This document shows, one piece after another, positions 17,538 to 28,690 of a stretch of 64,000 nucleotides of DNA. The stretch's first letter is position 1. Each line of letters starts with the position of its first letter. The DNA lies in the NCBI GenBank assembly GCA_001464385.1, contig LNFB01000163.1, forward strand, positions 1 to 64,000. Direction: 5' to 3'. Below the pieces are notes generated by a model that worked only from the letters and a program-made list of their open reading frames with translations, ran no database searches and was not told the DNA's origin. The translations under genes were made by a program, and so were the position numbers. The DNA is from Deltaproteobacteria bacterium Ga0077550. Its GTDB lineage: Bacteria > Myxococcota_A > Polyangia > Nannocystales > Nannocystaceae.

Positions 17538-18760
17538 GTCGCTTCGCCCTTCTGTTTGACCTTCTGGCCGTCCTGGAGTTCGCTGCCCGGGTCGCGCACC
17601 ACCTGCGCCCCCGCGGGCGGGCCGCTGACGAGCTCGAAGCCGTTGCCGAACTCGTCGCCGAGCTCGACGGTGTTCATCCGCAGCGCGCCGTCCTCGACCA
17701 CGAACACGACCTTGTTGCCGTCGCGCTCGGTGATCGCGTTGGCCGGCACGATGACGCGGGCCGGCTCCTTGCGCGCCTCGTCGTCGAGCTCGGCCTCGAG
17801 GAAGCTGACGCGCGCCGCCATGTCGGGCAGCGCGCCCTTGCTCGGGTCGATGAACGCGACCTTGACCGTGACGGTCGCCTTGGCGCGGTTGACCCTGGGG
17901 CTGACGCCCGCGACGCGGCCGCGGTGGCGCTCGGTGGGGAACGCGTCGAGCACGATCTCGGCGGGGTCGCCCACCTTCAGCAGGTGCAGCCGGCCCTCGG
18001 GCACGTCGGTCTCGACCATGAGCGAGGTGAAGTCGGCGAGCTCGACGAGCGACGACGCCATCACGCCGACGAGCTCGCCCTCCTGCGCGGGCTTGGCCAC
18101 CACGGTGCCCGTCATCGGCGCGGTGACGGTGAGGTAGCCGATCTGCACCTCGAAGTTCTCGACCTCGGCCTCGGCGGCCCGGACCCCGGCCTCGGCCGCG
18201 GCGACCTGCTTCTGCGCCGGCGACACCCGGAACTCGAGGTCCTCGGCCGCGGCCGCCGTGCCGATGCCCTGCGACGCCAGCTTGCGCTCGCGCTTGGCCT
18301 TCTGCAGCGCGTCCGCGAGCTCGGCCTTGGCCGTCTGCACCTGCGCGCGCGCCGTGAGCACCCGGGCCTTGGCCGAGTTGAGCTGCGCGCGGAGATCGGC
18401 GCCCTCGAGCTCGGCGAGGACCTGCCCGGCCTCGACCTCCTGGCCCTCGATCACCTTCATCGACTTGATGCGGCCGACCGTCTTCGCGCCGACCTTGGTG
18501 ACGCGCTGGGGGACCACGTAGCCGGACGACGTGACCTTGGCCTGGGACTCGGCCGGCGAGACCACCACGATCTGCGTGAGTTCGACCTCGGCCTTGAACA
18601 CGCGCGACTCGAGCGCGGGCTTGCCGAACGTCCACGCGGCCCAGCCGGCCGCGCCGAGCAGGCCGAGCCAGAGCAGGCGTTTGGGCCACGGCGAGGCGGG
18701 ACCCCCTGGACCGCGCTGGATCTTCAGCGCGGCGAGATCGGCGGAGAGCTGGTCGGCCAT
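17534..18760 (-). CDS. Membrane-fusion (MacA/HlyD-like) adaptor subunit
   Basis: A 408-aa periplasmic adaptor. It has a short cytoplasmic N terminus and one membrane anchor at about 27-45 (RLLWLGLLGAAGWAAWTF). A lipoyl/biotinyl half-motif at about 75-110 (GRIKSMKVIEGQEVEAGQVL) precedes an alpha-helical hairpin at about 110-210. The second lipoyl half is TAPMTGTVV, followed by beta-barrel and membrane-proximal domains. It is the first gene of a coupled set adaptor-ATPase-permease-permease-methyltransferase. No TolC-like outer-membrane channel is encoded nearby, so one must be supplied in trans if this is a tripartite system. Confidence 0.88.
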   Translation of the reverse strand: MADQLSADLAALKIQRGPGGPASPWPKRLLWLGLLGAAGWAAWTFGKPALESRVFKAEVELTQIVVVSPAESQAKVTSSGYVVPQRVTKVGAKTVGRIKSMKVIEGQEVEAGQVLAELEGADLRAQLNSAKARVLTARAQVQTAKAELADALQKAKRERKLASQGIGTAAAAEDLEFRVSPAQKQVAAAEAGVRAAEAEVENFEVQIGYLTVTAPMTGTVVAKPAQEGELVGVMASSLVELADFTSLMVETDVPEGRLHLLKVGDPAEIVLDAFPTERHRGRVAGVSPRVNRAKATVTVKVAFIDPSKGALPDMAARVSFLEAELDDEARKEPARVIVPANAITERDGNKVVFVVEDGALRMNTVELGDEFGNGFELVSGPPAGAQVVRDPGSELQDGQKVKQKGEAT

Positions 18761-18797
18761 GTGCGGCACTGGGGCTTCGTCGGGACGAAGGCGCGGG

Positions 18798-18803
18798 AGG
18801 TTA
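18798..18803 (-). promoter_or_regulatory. -10-like hexamer TAACCT, candidate promoter of the ABC operon
   Basis: TAACCT on the minus strand would start a transcript with a leader of about 30 nt before the adaptor ATG at 18760. Evidence is limited to the hexamer and its position in the divergent gap. Confidence 0.3.
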
Positions 18804-18954
18804 CCCCAGGGGGAGGGGGGAGAAAAGCGCGCGCCGGCAGCCGTTGCGCACATGTGGTCGTTCGATCGACGGTGCACGCGCGCCCGCCCGAAATGCGCGG
18901 GCAACCACTGCACATGCGGCGCGAAGGGCGTTCCCCGCGGCGCCATGCACACGG

Positions 18955-18960
18955 CACAAT
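18955..18960 (+). promoter_or_regulatory. -10-like hexamer CACAAT
   Basis: CACAAT (four of six consensus bases) is followed by exactly six C residues and the ATG at 18967, giving leaderless geometry for the lysyl-oxidase-like/di-heme pair. Confidence 0.42.
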
Positions 18961-18966
18961 CCCCCC

Positions 18967-20036
18967 ATGACACGCGTACGCCCCTCGCTCCTGCCGCTGC
19001 TCGTGCCCCTGTTCGGTTGCCCCTCGGACTCGAACTCCACCGGCGGGTCCGAGACGACCAGCGGTGACTCGACGGCGGCGCCGTCGACCGAGACGATCGA
19101 CCCGACCGAGCTGACGGGCCCGACGGAGCCGACGACGACGTCGGCGGAATCGTCGTCGGGTGCGGACTCGACGACCGCCGTCGTCGACACCACGGAGTCC
19201 GGCACGAGCGCCGCGGACGAGTCGTCGACTGGCGCGGACTCGACCGGCACCACCGGCGAGGCCGGCATCGCGGACATCGACATGAGCGTCGTGCTCGAGG
19301 ACACGGTCGCCAGCGTGCGGACCGAGATGCGCAACTTCGCCGAGGACAGCTGTGCCTACGTCGACGGCTGCCTCGCCGGGTTCGGCATGCGCCGCCTGCT
19401 GCGATTCTCGACGATCACGCCCAACCTCGGCGACGCCGACTTCCACGTCGGCAACCACAACGACAACCCCGAGCTGTTCGAGCAGAGCGCGTGCTCCGGG
19501 TCGTGGCTGTTCGCCAACTACGCCCGCTATCGCCTGCTCGACGCCGACGGCGTCGAGGTCGGCACCGGGCACAAGTCGGCGTTCGCGTTGATCGACCTCG
19601 CGCCGTTCACCGACGACGCCGGGCCCGCGCAGTACGGCTTCGGCCAGGACATGGGCATCAGCGTCGGCTGGGCGGACATCTACGACGCCGGCCTGGAATG
19701 CCAGTGGGTCGACATCACCGACGTGCCGGCGGGCGACTACACGCTCGAGCTGGCCATCAACCCCGACGAGGTCGTCCCCGAGGCCACGTTCGACAACAAC
19801 GTGCTGCTCGTGCCGGTCACGATCGACGCCGGGGATCCGCTGCCGCCGGAGGTCCCCGAGGAGTGGGTCTGCAACCCGGCGTTCTACGGCCTCGACGACG
19901 GCTGCGATTGCGGCTGCGGTGCCGCGGACCCCGACTGCGCCGACGCGACGATCGACAGCTGCCAGTTCTGCGACGGATGCAGCGAGGGCAACTGCGATCT
20001 CATCGATCCCGAGAACAACGCGGTGTGCCTGCCCGC

Positions 20037-20040
<4 letters not shown>
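18967..20040 (+). CDS. Lysyl-oxidase-like lipoprotein lacking the copper-binding histidines
   Basis: A 357-aa lipoprotein: lipobox LFGC (C18), then about 80 residues of Ser/Thr/Gly/Asp/Glu linker. Residues 128-285 follow lysyl oxidase closely: RRLLRF, YRLLDADG, GHKSAF (K203), ISVGWADIYDAGLECQWVDITDV (quinone-type Tyr at Y239), GDYTLELAINP and FDNNV. In bacterial lysyl oxidases the segment before YRLLD reads C-H-G-H-Y-H; here it is C176-S-G-S-W180-L, so all three copper His are replaced, while the Lys and Tyr that form the LTQ cofactor remain. The C terminus (302-354) is a Cys-rich DGCDCGCG module. It overlaps the di-heme gene by 4 nt. It is either a pseudo-enzyme or a protein matured without copper. 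Confidence 0.88.
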
Positions 20041-21311
<1,271 letters not shown>

Positions 21312-21319
21312 GCGCGGTG

Positions 21320-22684
21320 TCAGTTCGGCGGGACGCCGCCGCCACCGGCGGTGTTGAGCGCAAGGCCGGTCATGTCGCTGTACGTGTACGCGCTCGTCAG
21401 ACCCGAGTAGGTGTCGACCTGGCCGGTCATCGGGTCGGCGCGGTGGGCGTTGTTGGTCGTGAAGCCGACGCCCCAGACGTTGCCCTGGAAGTCGACGCTG
21501 ATGCCGTGCACGTACTCGGGGAGCTGGATCGTGTTGACGATCTCGAGCGACTCGATGTCGTAGCCGTTGAGCAGGCCGTTGCCGGTGCTGTGCCACAGCG
21601 TCGAGACGCCGTCGGTCATGCAGCCGCCGATGCCCGAGCTGCCGGCGACCGTCCAGGTCGCGTCGTCGATGTTGAAGCGCGAGGCCCCGCCGCCGCCGCA
21701 GGTCCACGGGCGGCCCTCGGGATCGACGGTGATGCCGTAGCCGGAGTTCGGCCCGAGCGGCCACGACAGCAGCTCGAGGGACTCGAAGTCGACGCGGAAG
21801 ATGCTCCCGCTGCCGGTGTTGAGGCCCCAGAAGTTGCCGTCGGCGTCGGCGGCACCGCCGTACACGAACGCGCTGCCCGGCACGAGGATCGTCTCCTCGA
21901 CCTCGCCGGTGTCGCCGTTGAGCAGCAACACCTCGCTGTCGCAGACGGTCCACAGCTTCTCGTTCTCCCACGCGCACGTGAGCTCGCTGAACTCGCCGCG
22001 CGTCCACGCCAGGGGGCGGTTGGAGCTGCAGGCCAGCGGCAGGTACCACGCCAGGCACTCCTCTTCGCCCCACGCCAGCACGTCGTTCGACCCGGTCGAG
22101 GTCTGGATGCCGGGCTGGCCGTTGCTCTCCTCGCAGCTCGACTCGCGCGCGTAGAACTTGGCGACGCCGCCGTTGCGATTGGCGACCGCCACGTCGCCGT
22201 CGAGGTTGACCGACGTCCGCGACGGATCGCCGCCGGCGGGCTTGGCCTGGTAGCGACCCTCCTCGAGCATCGTCACCGTGTCGATCTTCGAGATCGTCGG
22301 GTTCGGCTGCTGGTACGTGTTGGCGATCCAGATGTACGAGAGTTCGGCGGCGCCGATGCCACCGCCGCCGCCCTTGCCGTTGGCAGAGCACGCGACCTCG
22401 GGGACGTCGGGGAGCCCGCCGAGATCGAAGCCGACCGGGGGCGGCGCGTCGTCGTTGCTCGAGGTCATGCCGCCCGACGACGAGCCGTCGGCGCTCGCCG
22501 TCGCGTCGTCCGCGGTGGTGGCCGAGGTCATGCCGCCGGTCATGCCGGTCGTGCCGGTGCTGCCGTCGGCGCTCGAACCACCGCTGCTCGCCTCTGCCGA
22601 ACCGTCGGCGGGCGTCGATGCGCCTCCGCAGGCAGATACGGTCGCGATGACACCCAAGAACACAGAGACACGGCGCATGGACAT
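21320..22684 (-). CDS. Lipoprotein with Vgb/NHL-like beta-propeller
   Basis: A 454-aa lipoprotein. ATG at 22684 is preceded by GGGGGGAA, a good ribosome site, and yields the lipobox VSAC. A 70-residue Ser/Thr/Gly/Ala/Met linker follows. From about residue 110 the protein shows repeating blades with Trp/Asp/Gly turns (AADADGNFWGLN, VDPEGRPWTC, VDFQGNVWGVG), as in virginiamycin-B-lyase-like and NHL propellers. Such domains bind ligands or act as scaffolds; catalytic residues of Vgb were not recognised. Its stop lies 8 nt from the convergent stop of the di-heme gene, too little space for a separate terminator. Confidence 0.8.
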   Translation of the reverse strand: MSMRRVSVFLGVIATVSACGGASTPADGSAEASSGGSSADGSTGTTGMTGGMTSATTADDATASADGSSSGGMTSSNDDAPPPVGFDLGGLPDVPEVACSANGKGGGGGIGAAELSYIWIANTYQQPNPTISKIDTVTMLEEGRYQAKPAGGDPSRTSVNLDGDVAVANRNGGVAKFYARESSCEESNGQPGIQTSTGSNDVLAWGEEECLAWYLPLACSSNRPLAWTRGEFSELTCAWENEKLWTVCDSEVLLLNGDTGEVEETILVPGSAFVYGGAADADGNFWGLNTGSGSIFRVDFESLELLSWPLGPNSGYGITVDPEGRPWTCGGGGASRFNIDDATWTVAGSSGIGGCMTDGVSTLWHSTGNGLLNGYDIESLEIVNTIQLPEYVHGISVDFQGNVWGVGFTTNNAHRADPMTGQVDTYSGLTSAYTYSDMTGLALNTAGGGGVPPN

Positions 22685-22852
22685 GATGGATTCCCCCCGG
22701 AATGTTCGCGTCCGATGACCGTGGATCCACGCGTACACACGCGGGTCGATCCCACCGGAGCACGTCGAGGATCCACCCTCGTCACGGGGAGCACAATCCC
22801 CCGCGAGGTCACGCCGCCGGCGGTGGGGCCGGCGGCGGCGGCGCGCCGGGCC

Positions 22853-23293
22853 TCAGCCCGCCTGCGGGGCCGCGGCGTCGACCTGGGTCAGCGCCGTCAC
22901 GTAGAGGTCCGTCTTCCACTGGTCCTTGGCCACCGCGACCATGGCGTTCTCGAAGCCGGCCCGGTCCATGCCGGCCTTCTCGAGGATCGCGTCGGCCTCC
23001 TCGGGCTTCGCCGCGATCTCGCGGGCGAGCGCCGCGAGCTGGCCGATCTTCTCGACCTCGTCGTCGGCCGCCTTGGGCTCGGCGTCCGTCGGCTCGTCGA
23101 CCTCGGCGTCGGCCTTCGCGTCGGCCTTGGCGTCCGCCTTGCGGTCGGGGACGGCGCGCTTGGCCTTCTCGCCCTTGCCGTCCTTCTTCGCGGTCTCGGA
23201 CTTGGCCTTCGCGTCGCCCTGCTTCGCGGAGTCGTCACAGGCGCCCAGGCCGAGGCCCAGGGCGAGGGATAGCGTGAGGATCGTGTTGCGCAT
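22853..23293 (-). CDS. Small lipoprotein with Lys/Ala/Asp-rich linker
   Basis: A 146-aa lipoprotein: signal peptide TLSLALGLGLGAC, then 55 residues rich in Lys, Ala, Asp and Glu (ADAKADAKADAEVDE). A helical C-terminal domain of about 75 residues follows. The first Met of the gene lies 6 nt after the stop of the upstream Lys-rich protein gene, so the two are probably one transcript. No function is recognisable. The helical tail (LAALAREIAAKPEEADAIL) resembles small periplasmic helical-bundle proteins. Confidence 0.75.
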   Translation of the reverse strand: MRNTILTLSLALGLGLGACDDSAKQGDAKAKSETAKKDGKGEKAKRAVPDRKADAKADAKADAEVDEPTDAEPKAADDEVEKIGQLAALAREIAAKPEEADAILEKAGMDRAGFENAMVAVAKDQWKTDLYVTALTQVDAAAPQAG

Positions 23294-23298
23294 GGTGT

Positions 23299-24228
23299 TC
23301 ACCCGCCCTTGCCTTCGCCGTGCTTGCCTTCGTGCTTCTTCTTGCCGTGGCCGGCCTTGGCGTCTTCGATCTTCTCCTTGATCTCCTCGCGCTTCTCTTC
23401 GCGCTTCTCCTTGCGATCCTCGGCCTTGTCGAGCTTGTCCTCTGCGCCGTCGACCTTGTCCTCGACCTTGTCCTCGCGGTCCTCGAGCTTGTCCTCGCGC
23501 TTCTCGGACTTCTTCAGCAGCTTCTCGAGCACGTCCTTGCGCGACGGGTCGGCGGCGATCGCCTCTTCGATCCGCTTCTGACGCTTGTCGTTCTTGGCCA
23601 GCTTCTTCTCGAGGACGGCGAGCTCGGCCTCGCCGTGGCGCACGGCCTTCTTGCCCTTCGCGACCAGCTCCTTGCGGCGCTCGTGGAGCTTCTTGCGGTG
23701 CTCGATCCACTTGTCCTTCAGCTTGGCGAGCTTGGCGTCGACCTCGGCCTTCTGCTCGTCGGTCATCTCCTCGTACTCGGCCTTCTTCTTCTTGATGAGG
23801 TCGGCGAGCTCCTTGCCGTGCTTGCCGTCGGCGACCTGCTTGCGGACCCAGACGCCGAAGCCCTTCTTCGGGCCGCGCTTGCGGGTGGCGTCGGCCTCGG
23901 CGGTGAGGACTTCGCTCGCGTCGGCGGGCGAGCCACCGGCGGCGTCGACGGCGTCGATCGCCGCCGCGACCTCGGTGGCGTCGACGCCCGCGTCGCGGGC
24001 ATCGTCGGCGGCGAGCGGCAGGGCGATCACGGCGAGGATGTCGTCGTCGAGCGCGGCCTTGTCCGTGACCTCGGGGGCCGCCGGTTCGGCCACCGGGGCG
24101 GCGGTCTTCGCCGCCGGCGCTGCCGTGGTCTTCGCCGTCGGCTCGTCGCCGGCGTAGGCCGAGCGGGCGAGGATCACACCGGGCAGGGCCACGGCGAGAC
24201 CCAGGGACAACAGGATGGTTCTGGTCAT
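23299..24228 (-). CDS. Exported Lys/Glu-rich helical protein
   Basis: A 309-aa protein with a cleavable signal peptide (about 1-26, ending SAYA) and a strong ribosome site (GGAGAAGG). An Ala/Pro/Thr linker leads to a helical region, and from about residue 120 to the end nearly every second residue is Lys, Glu, Asp or Arg, predicting a long single helix or coiled coil. The C terminus is a Gly/Lys/His run (AGHGKKKHEGKHGEGKGG). There are no Cys. It could be a surface or periplasmic scaffold, or a metal- or anion-binding protein, but nothing is diagnostic. The upstream gap is only 70 nt. Confidence 0.76.
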   Translation of the reverse strand: MTRTILLSLGLAVALPGVILARSAYAGDEPTAKTTAAPAAKTAAPVAEPAAPEVTDKAALDDDILAVIALPLAADDARDAGVDATEVAAAIDAVDAAGGSPADASEVLTAEADATRKRGPKKGFGVWVRKQVADGKHGKELADLIKKKKAEYEEMTDEQKAEVDAKLAKLKDKWIEHRKKLHERRKELVAKGKKAVRHGEAELAVLEKKLAKNDKRQKRIEEAIAADPSRKDVLEKLLKKSEKREDKLEDREDKVEDKVDGAEDKLDKAEDRKEKREEKREEIKEKIEDAKAGHGKKKHEGKHGEGKGG

Positions 24229-24298
24229 CGGTGCCTTCTCCCGACGGGGTCGGGGGCGCCGAGTGCACCGCGTTCGCGACGGGCGCGCAAGACCCCGC

Positions 24299-24826
<528 letters not shown>

Positions 24827-24834
24827 CGTGGGCG

Positions 24835-24840
24835 AGTATG
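24835..24840 (-). promoter_or_regulatory. -10-like hexamer CATACT
   Basis: CATACT ends 8 nt before the ATG at 24826, predicting a leader of about 2 nt. Confidence 0.38.
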
Positions 24841-24968
24841 CCACGGCGGTTCGGGTGGTCACGCTCGCCCGCAACCCCGTCGCCTGCGCAATTTTGCCGC
24901 GTTCGGGGCCGCGCACGCCGTCGTTCGGGCGAACTGCCCAGGGCGGGCGGCGCGCTGCGGGGCCTGGC

Positions 24969-26978
24969 TCACGCGTCGAGCTTCGGACCGGGGACGCGCG
25001 TGTCACCGCGGCGCAGGGTCACCTGCAGCTCGTCGAGGTGCTCGAGCAGCGGCACCGCGAACTTGCGCGACAGGCCCGTGAGCTGCTTCAGCGCCTGCAC
25101 GTCGATCGTGCCCGACTGGCGCAGGTGCCCACGGATCTTGCCGACGAGGTCGTCGTGGGTGTCGCGGTCGAGCGAGAGCTCGCCGCTGATCCGCACGAGC
25201 TTGCCCATGCGCTGCAGCGACGTGACCATCTCGAGCACCTCTCGCGCGCTGAGGGACGTGCCATCCGCGACCTCGCGCAGCGTCGGCGGCGTGATCCCGC
25301 GCTGGGCGTAGAGCGCGAGGATCGTCTTCATGTGCCCCGGGAGCTCGCCGCCGCGCTGCAGGCCCTTGCCCGGCCGGGCGACGCCGCCCTGATCGTCGAT
25401 GACCCGCAGCGCGCCGCGGGCGATGGCGCGATCGACCGCCGTCGCCGCGACCTCGCGGCCGATCTTCGCCCCCATCGCGCTCTCGAGGGCCGCGCGGCCG
25501 ATGCCCGCTTGCAGCGGGTTGGCGGCGTGGAAGCGATCGACGATCGCGATCACCTGATCGACCAGGGGCCGCAGCCAGCGATCGTGCACGAGGGTGTGCC
25601 CCGACAGCTGGACGGCGTCGCCGCCCTTGCCGGTGCGTCGGGCGAGCTCGGCGGTGACGTCACGCATGCCGCTGCGACGCACGAGCTGGTCGCGGTCGAT
25701 GCCGACCACGCCCGCGTCCTCGATGAGCGCGCCGACGCGGGCCGAGCCGTCGGCGCCGGCGAGCGCGCGGCCGAGCGCGATCCAGCGCGGACGCTGGGCC
25801 CGGCCGCTCGACGGCTGTGGATCGATCACCACGCCGCCGCCGACCGTGCGGCCGGACCAGTCGCCGCCGGGCTCCGCGAACGCGCGGACGACCACGCGCT
25901 GGCCCGACCACATCGGCAATGGCGTCGACAGGCGCAGGCGGACCAGGGCCTCGCGCCCCGGAGATACCGAGACCTCGCGATCGTCGCTGGGCTCGGCGGT
26001 GGGATCGGGGAAGACCCACAGCGGATCGAGCACGGCCGAGCAGTGGGCCGTGCCGGCGCACAGCTCGAGCGTGGTGCCGCTGCGCCAGGTCGCGCCGTGG
26101 CCGGGCAGGTGGAACAGTCGCGCGTGCACGAACGACTGCTGCGCCACCGCGGGGCCGCGCGTCACGACGTCGCCGCGCTCGACGTCGTCGCGCTCGAGCC
26201 CGGCGAGGTTGAGCGCGAGTCGATTGCCCGCGAGCACGCGATCGCGGCCCTCGGCGCGGACCTGCGCCGCGCGGGCGCGCAACGGCCGAGGGGCGCGGTC
26301 ACCCTGGGGCACGAGCACGAAATCCTCGTCGTTGCGCAGGTCCACCGAACCCGACAGGAGCGTGCCGGTGACGACGGTGCCGTGGCCCTTGATCGAGAAG
26401 ACCCGATCGAGCGGGAGGATCACCGGACCCGCGGCGTCGCGGCGGGGCAGCGGGCGGATCGCCGCGACGACGGCGTCGCGCAGCGCGTCCAGGCCCTCGC
26501 CGGTCACGGCGCTGCACGGGACGATGGGCGCGCTGGCGAACGGCGTGCCCACGAGGGCGCTGCGGACATCGTCGGCCGCGAGCTCGATCGCGTCCGGATC
26601 TCCGCCGAGGCGATCGACCTTGGTGAGCGCGACGACGCCGGCCCCGACGCCGAGGAGTCGACAGACGTTGATGTGCTCGCGCGTCTGCGGCATCACCCCG
26701 TCCTCGCCCGAGACCACGAGGATGACCGCGTCGATGCCACCGGCGCCCGCGACCATCGTGCGCACGAAGCCCTCGTGACCGGGGACGTCGACGATGCTCG
26801 CCTCGAGCTCGTCGTCGATGCGCCACGGTGCAAAGCCGAGCTCGATGGTGATCCCGCGGCGCTTCTCCTCGGGGAGGCGATCGGTGTCGATCCCGGTCAG
26901 CGCCCGGACCAACGTGGTCTTGCCGTGGTCGATGTGGCCGGCGGTCCCGAGGACGACCGCGTGGGGCGGCTTGCTCAC
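24969..26978 (-). CDS. selB: Selenocysteine-specific translation elongation factor SelB
   Basis: A 669-aa GTPase starting at GTG. G1 is GHIDHGKTT (about 11-19), the switch region [12 protein letters not shown]3 DVPGHEGF, and G4 is TKVD. Domains II and III follow, and the last 250 residues are predicted winged helices that in SelB bind the SECIS hairpin of the mRNA. SelB delivers selenocysteyl-tRNA at UGA codons. No selA, selC or selD is in the window. It is divergent from the kinase gene, with TACACT 7 nt before its GTG. The assignment is distinct from EF-Tu because of the C-terminal winged helices and the length. Confidence 0.93.
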   Translation of the reverse strand: MSKPPHAVVLGTAGHIDHGKTTLVRALTGIDTDRLPEEKRRGITIELGFAPWRIDDELEASIVDVPGHEGFVRTMVAGAGGIDAVILVVSGEDGVMPQTREHINVCRLLGVGAGVVALTKVDRLGGDPDAIELAADDVRSALVGTPFASAPIVPCSAVTGEGLDALRDAVVAAIRPLPRRDAAGPVILPLDRVFSIKGHGTVVTGTLLSGSVDLRNDEDFVLVPQGDRAPRPLRARAAQVRAEGRDRVLAGNRLALNLAGLERDDVERGDVVTRGPAVAQQSFVHARLFHLPGHGATWRSGTTLELCAGTAHCSAVLDPLWVFPDPTAEPSDDREVSVSPGREALVRLRLSTPLPMWSGQRVVVRAFAEPGGDWSGRTVGGGVVIDPQPSSGRAQRPRWIALGRALAGADGSARVGALIEDAGVVGIDRDQLVRRSGMRDVTAELARRTGKGGDAVQLSGHTLVHDRWLRPLVDQVIAIVDRFHAANPLQAGIGRAALESAMGAKIGREVAATAVDRAIARGALRVIDDQGGVARPGKGLQRGGELPGHMKTILALYAQRGITPPTLREVADGTSLSAREVLEMVTSLQRMGKLVRISGELSLDRDTHDDLVGKIRGHLRQSGTIDVQALKQLTGLSRKFAVPLLEHLDELQVTLRRGDTRVPGPKLDA

Positions 26979-26985
26979 AGCCGGC

Positions 26986-26991
26986 AGTGTA
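26986..26991 (-). promoter_or_regulatory. -10-like hexamer TACACT (selB)
   Basis: TACACT followed by 7 nt (GCCGGCT) and the GTG of selB gives leaderless geometry. Confidence 0.48.
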
Positions 26992-27032
26992 CGGCCGCGC
27001 CGGCCCGATTCGCCCGGCCCTTCGACGGGTGG

Positions 27033-27038
27033 TACCAT
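27033..27038 (+). promoter_or_regulatory. -10-like hexamer TACCAT (kinase)
   Basis: TACCAT ends 10 nt before the GTG at 27049. The divergent selB promoter lies 42 nt away, so the two could be co-regulated. Confidence 0.4.
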
Positions 27039-27048
27039 CACGACGCCC

Positions 27049-28251
27049 GTGAGCGCCTCCCAGTCGCCCGACGAGCCGCACCGGATCGGCCGCTTCGAAG
27101 TCCGTCGTCCGCTCGGTGTGGGCGGCATGGGGCTCGTCTATGCTGCGTGGGATCCGGTGCTCGAGCGCGAGGTCGCGGTCAAGCTGCTGCGCCGCGATCG
27201 CGTGAAGCCCGAGCACCTCGCGCTCGCCAGCGAGCAGCTGCGACGCGAGGCCCAGACGGCCGCCCGGCTCGCGCACCCCAACGTGGTGGCCATCTTCGAC
27301 GTGGGGGAGCACGACGGTACCGCCTATGTGGCGATGGAGCTCGTCGACGGCATGTCCCTGGCGCGGTGGATGTCCGCGACCGCGCGGCCCTACCGCGAGG
27401 TGCTCAACATGTTCTTCCACGCGGGCCGCGGGCTCGCGGCCGCGCATGGCGTCGGCCTCATCCACCGCGACTTCAAGCCGGCGAACGTGCTCGTCGGCGC
27501 CGATCACCGGCCGCGGGTCGTGGACTTCGGGCTGGCGCACTTCGGCTCGGTGCCGGCGGTGCCGCTGCGCGGCGGGCCCGACGACCTGCTGTCGACGTCG
27601 GTGGGCCACGCGGAGCCCAGCGGTGAGTCGCTGACGACGCTGGGCGAGGGCCCGGCCTGGGACGCCGCGGCGTCCGGCGTCTTCGATCCCGGCCTCTCGG
27701 GCGCGTGGGATCTGGCGCGCTCGCGTCGCGACCTCACCACGACCAGCACCTCGAACCCCGCCGACTCGCTCGCGCGCGGGGAGATCCGCGAGCGCCTCGA
27801 CGTCACGACGACCTCGTCGTCGCTGTCATCGGTGTCGTCGTCGCTGTCGTCGTCGGTGTCGATGGTCGAAGGGTCCGCGGGCGAAGGGCGCTCCGTCACC
27901 AACGCGCCGGGCGTCACGACCACGGGCCTGTTCGTCGGCACGCCGGCGTACATGGCCCCGGAGCTGTTCACGGGCGCGGGCGCCGATGCGCGCACCGATC
28001 AGTTCGCCTTCAGCGTCGCGCTGTACGAGGGGCTGTACGGCGAGCGGCCGTTCGCCGGGACGACGGCGCGCGAGGTCGCCGACAACGTGCTCGCGGGGAA
28101 CATCCGCCCCGCTCCGCCGCGCGCGCGCGTCCCCGGCTGGTTGCGGGCGATCGTGATCCGCGGGCTGGCCGTGCGGCCGGACGATCGCCATGCGTCGCTG
28201 AACTCGCAGCTGGCCGCCATCGCGTTCACGTCGCGCATCATGTGGGAATAG
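27049..28251 (+). CDS. Ser/Thr protein kinase with a large insertion in the activation segment
   Basis: A 400-aa soluble Hanks-type kinase. The Gly-rich loop is GVGGMGLVY (about 23-31), catalytic Lys K45 in [14 protein letters not shown] at 139-146, DFG at 159-161 and APE at 303-305. DFG to APE normally spans 20-35 residues; here it is about 145 because of a low-complexity Ser/Thr/Gly/Asp insert ([15 protein letters not shown]). That insert may be a phosphorylation-rich regulatory tail. The C-lobe is shortened and no membrane helix or sensor domain is present. The GTG start follows a -10-like TACCAT at 10 nt. Confidence 0.87.
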   Translation: MSASQSPDEPHRIGRFEVRRPLGVGGMGLVYAAWDPVLEREVAVKLLRRDRVKPEHLALASEQLRREAQTAARLAHPNVVAIFDVGEHDGTAYVAMELVDGMSLARWMSATARPYREVLNMFFHAGRGLAAAHGVGLIHRDFKPANVLVGADHRPRVVDFGLAHFGSVPAVPLRGGPDDLLSTSVGHAEPSGESLTTLGEGPAWDAAASGVFDPGLSGAWDLARSRRDLTTTSTSNPADSLARGEIRERLDVTTTSSSLSSVSSSLSSSVSMVEGSAGEGRSVTNAPGVTTTGLFVGTPAYMAPELFTGAGADARTDQFAFSVALYEGLYGERPFAGTTAREVADNVLAGNIRPAPPRARVPGWLRAIVIRGLAVRPDDRHASLNSQLAAIAFTSRIMWE

Positions 28252-28335
28252 GGCGGCTGGGGTCGCGCGTCCGGGCCGCGGCCTCAAGCCCGCTCGATTC
28301 CGGACGAAGGGCACGACCCGAGGGTCTGCTCGACG

Positions 28336-28599
28336 TTGTCTCCCGCCCGTCCCATCCCGCCCGCAGGGTCTTCGGCGACCGCCGATTGGCTCGTCGAACT
28401 GCTCGCGGAGTTCACCGCGTTCCCGGGCGCGCTGCTCGCTGCGGTGTGTGAGCGTCACGGCCACGACGTCACGAAGCTCGACGTCACCGACGTGCCCGCG
28501 CTGATCCATCCGATCGCCCTGCAGGTCGCGCTCTTCAACCACGTCGACGCGGGGTTCGTCGTGAAGCGGCGCCTGCTGCTCGCGCTCTCGCAGCGCTGA
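28336..28599 (+). CDS. Small conserved-looking hypothetical protein
   Basis: An 87-aa protein with a TTG start at 28336, the only start that includes the coherent part. From about residue 15 it is a compact alpha-helical domain (ADWLVELLAEFTAFPGALL ... VALFNHVDAGFVVKRRLLLALS) whose hydrophobic periodicity looks like real coding sequence. The region before residue 15 is Pro/Ala-rich and uncertain. No motif or export signal is seen. It sits 84 nt after the kinase gene on the same strand and could be cotranscribed. Confidence 0.55.
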   Translation: MSPARPIPPAGSSATADWLVELLAEFTAFPGALLAAVCERHGHDVTKLDVTDVPALIHPIALQVALFNHVDAGFVVKRRLLLALSQR

Positions 28600-28648
28600 G
28601 CCGCGCCCGGGGCCGGAATGCGCGCCCGAGCGCGCGCGGAGGTTGCAC

Positions 28649-28654
28649 TATCCT
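28649..28654 (+). promoter_or_regulatory. -10-like hexamer TATCCT
   Basis: TATCCT is followed by 6 nt and a TTG (28661) that is in frame with the LysM-MepA gene. This would place the RNA 5' end 30 nt before the ATG at 28691, or allow a leaderless TTG start. Confidence 0.42.
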
Positions 28655-28690
28655 CCGCCCTTGCACCGCGCTGGGATCGTGTGCGAAGCC

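Noticed and set aside
24969-27128. Longer start for selB reaching 27128
   Set aside because: The extra 50 residues are Pro/Gly/Arg-rich and cover the kinase gene start; the GTG at 26978 precedes the first conserved residues and has a -10 at 7 nt.
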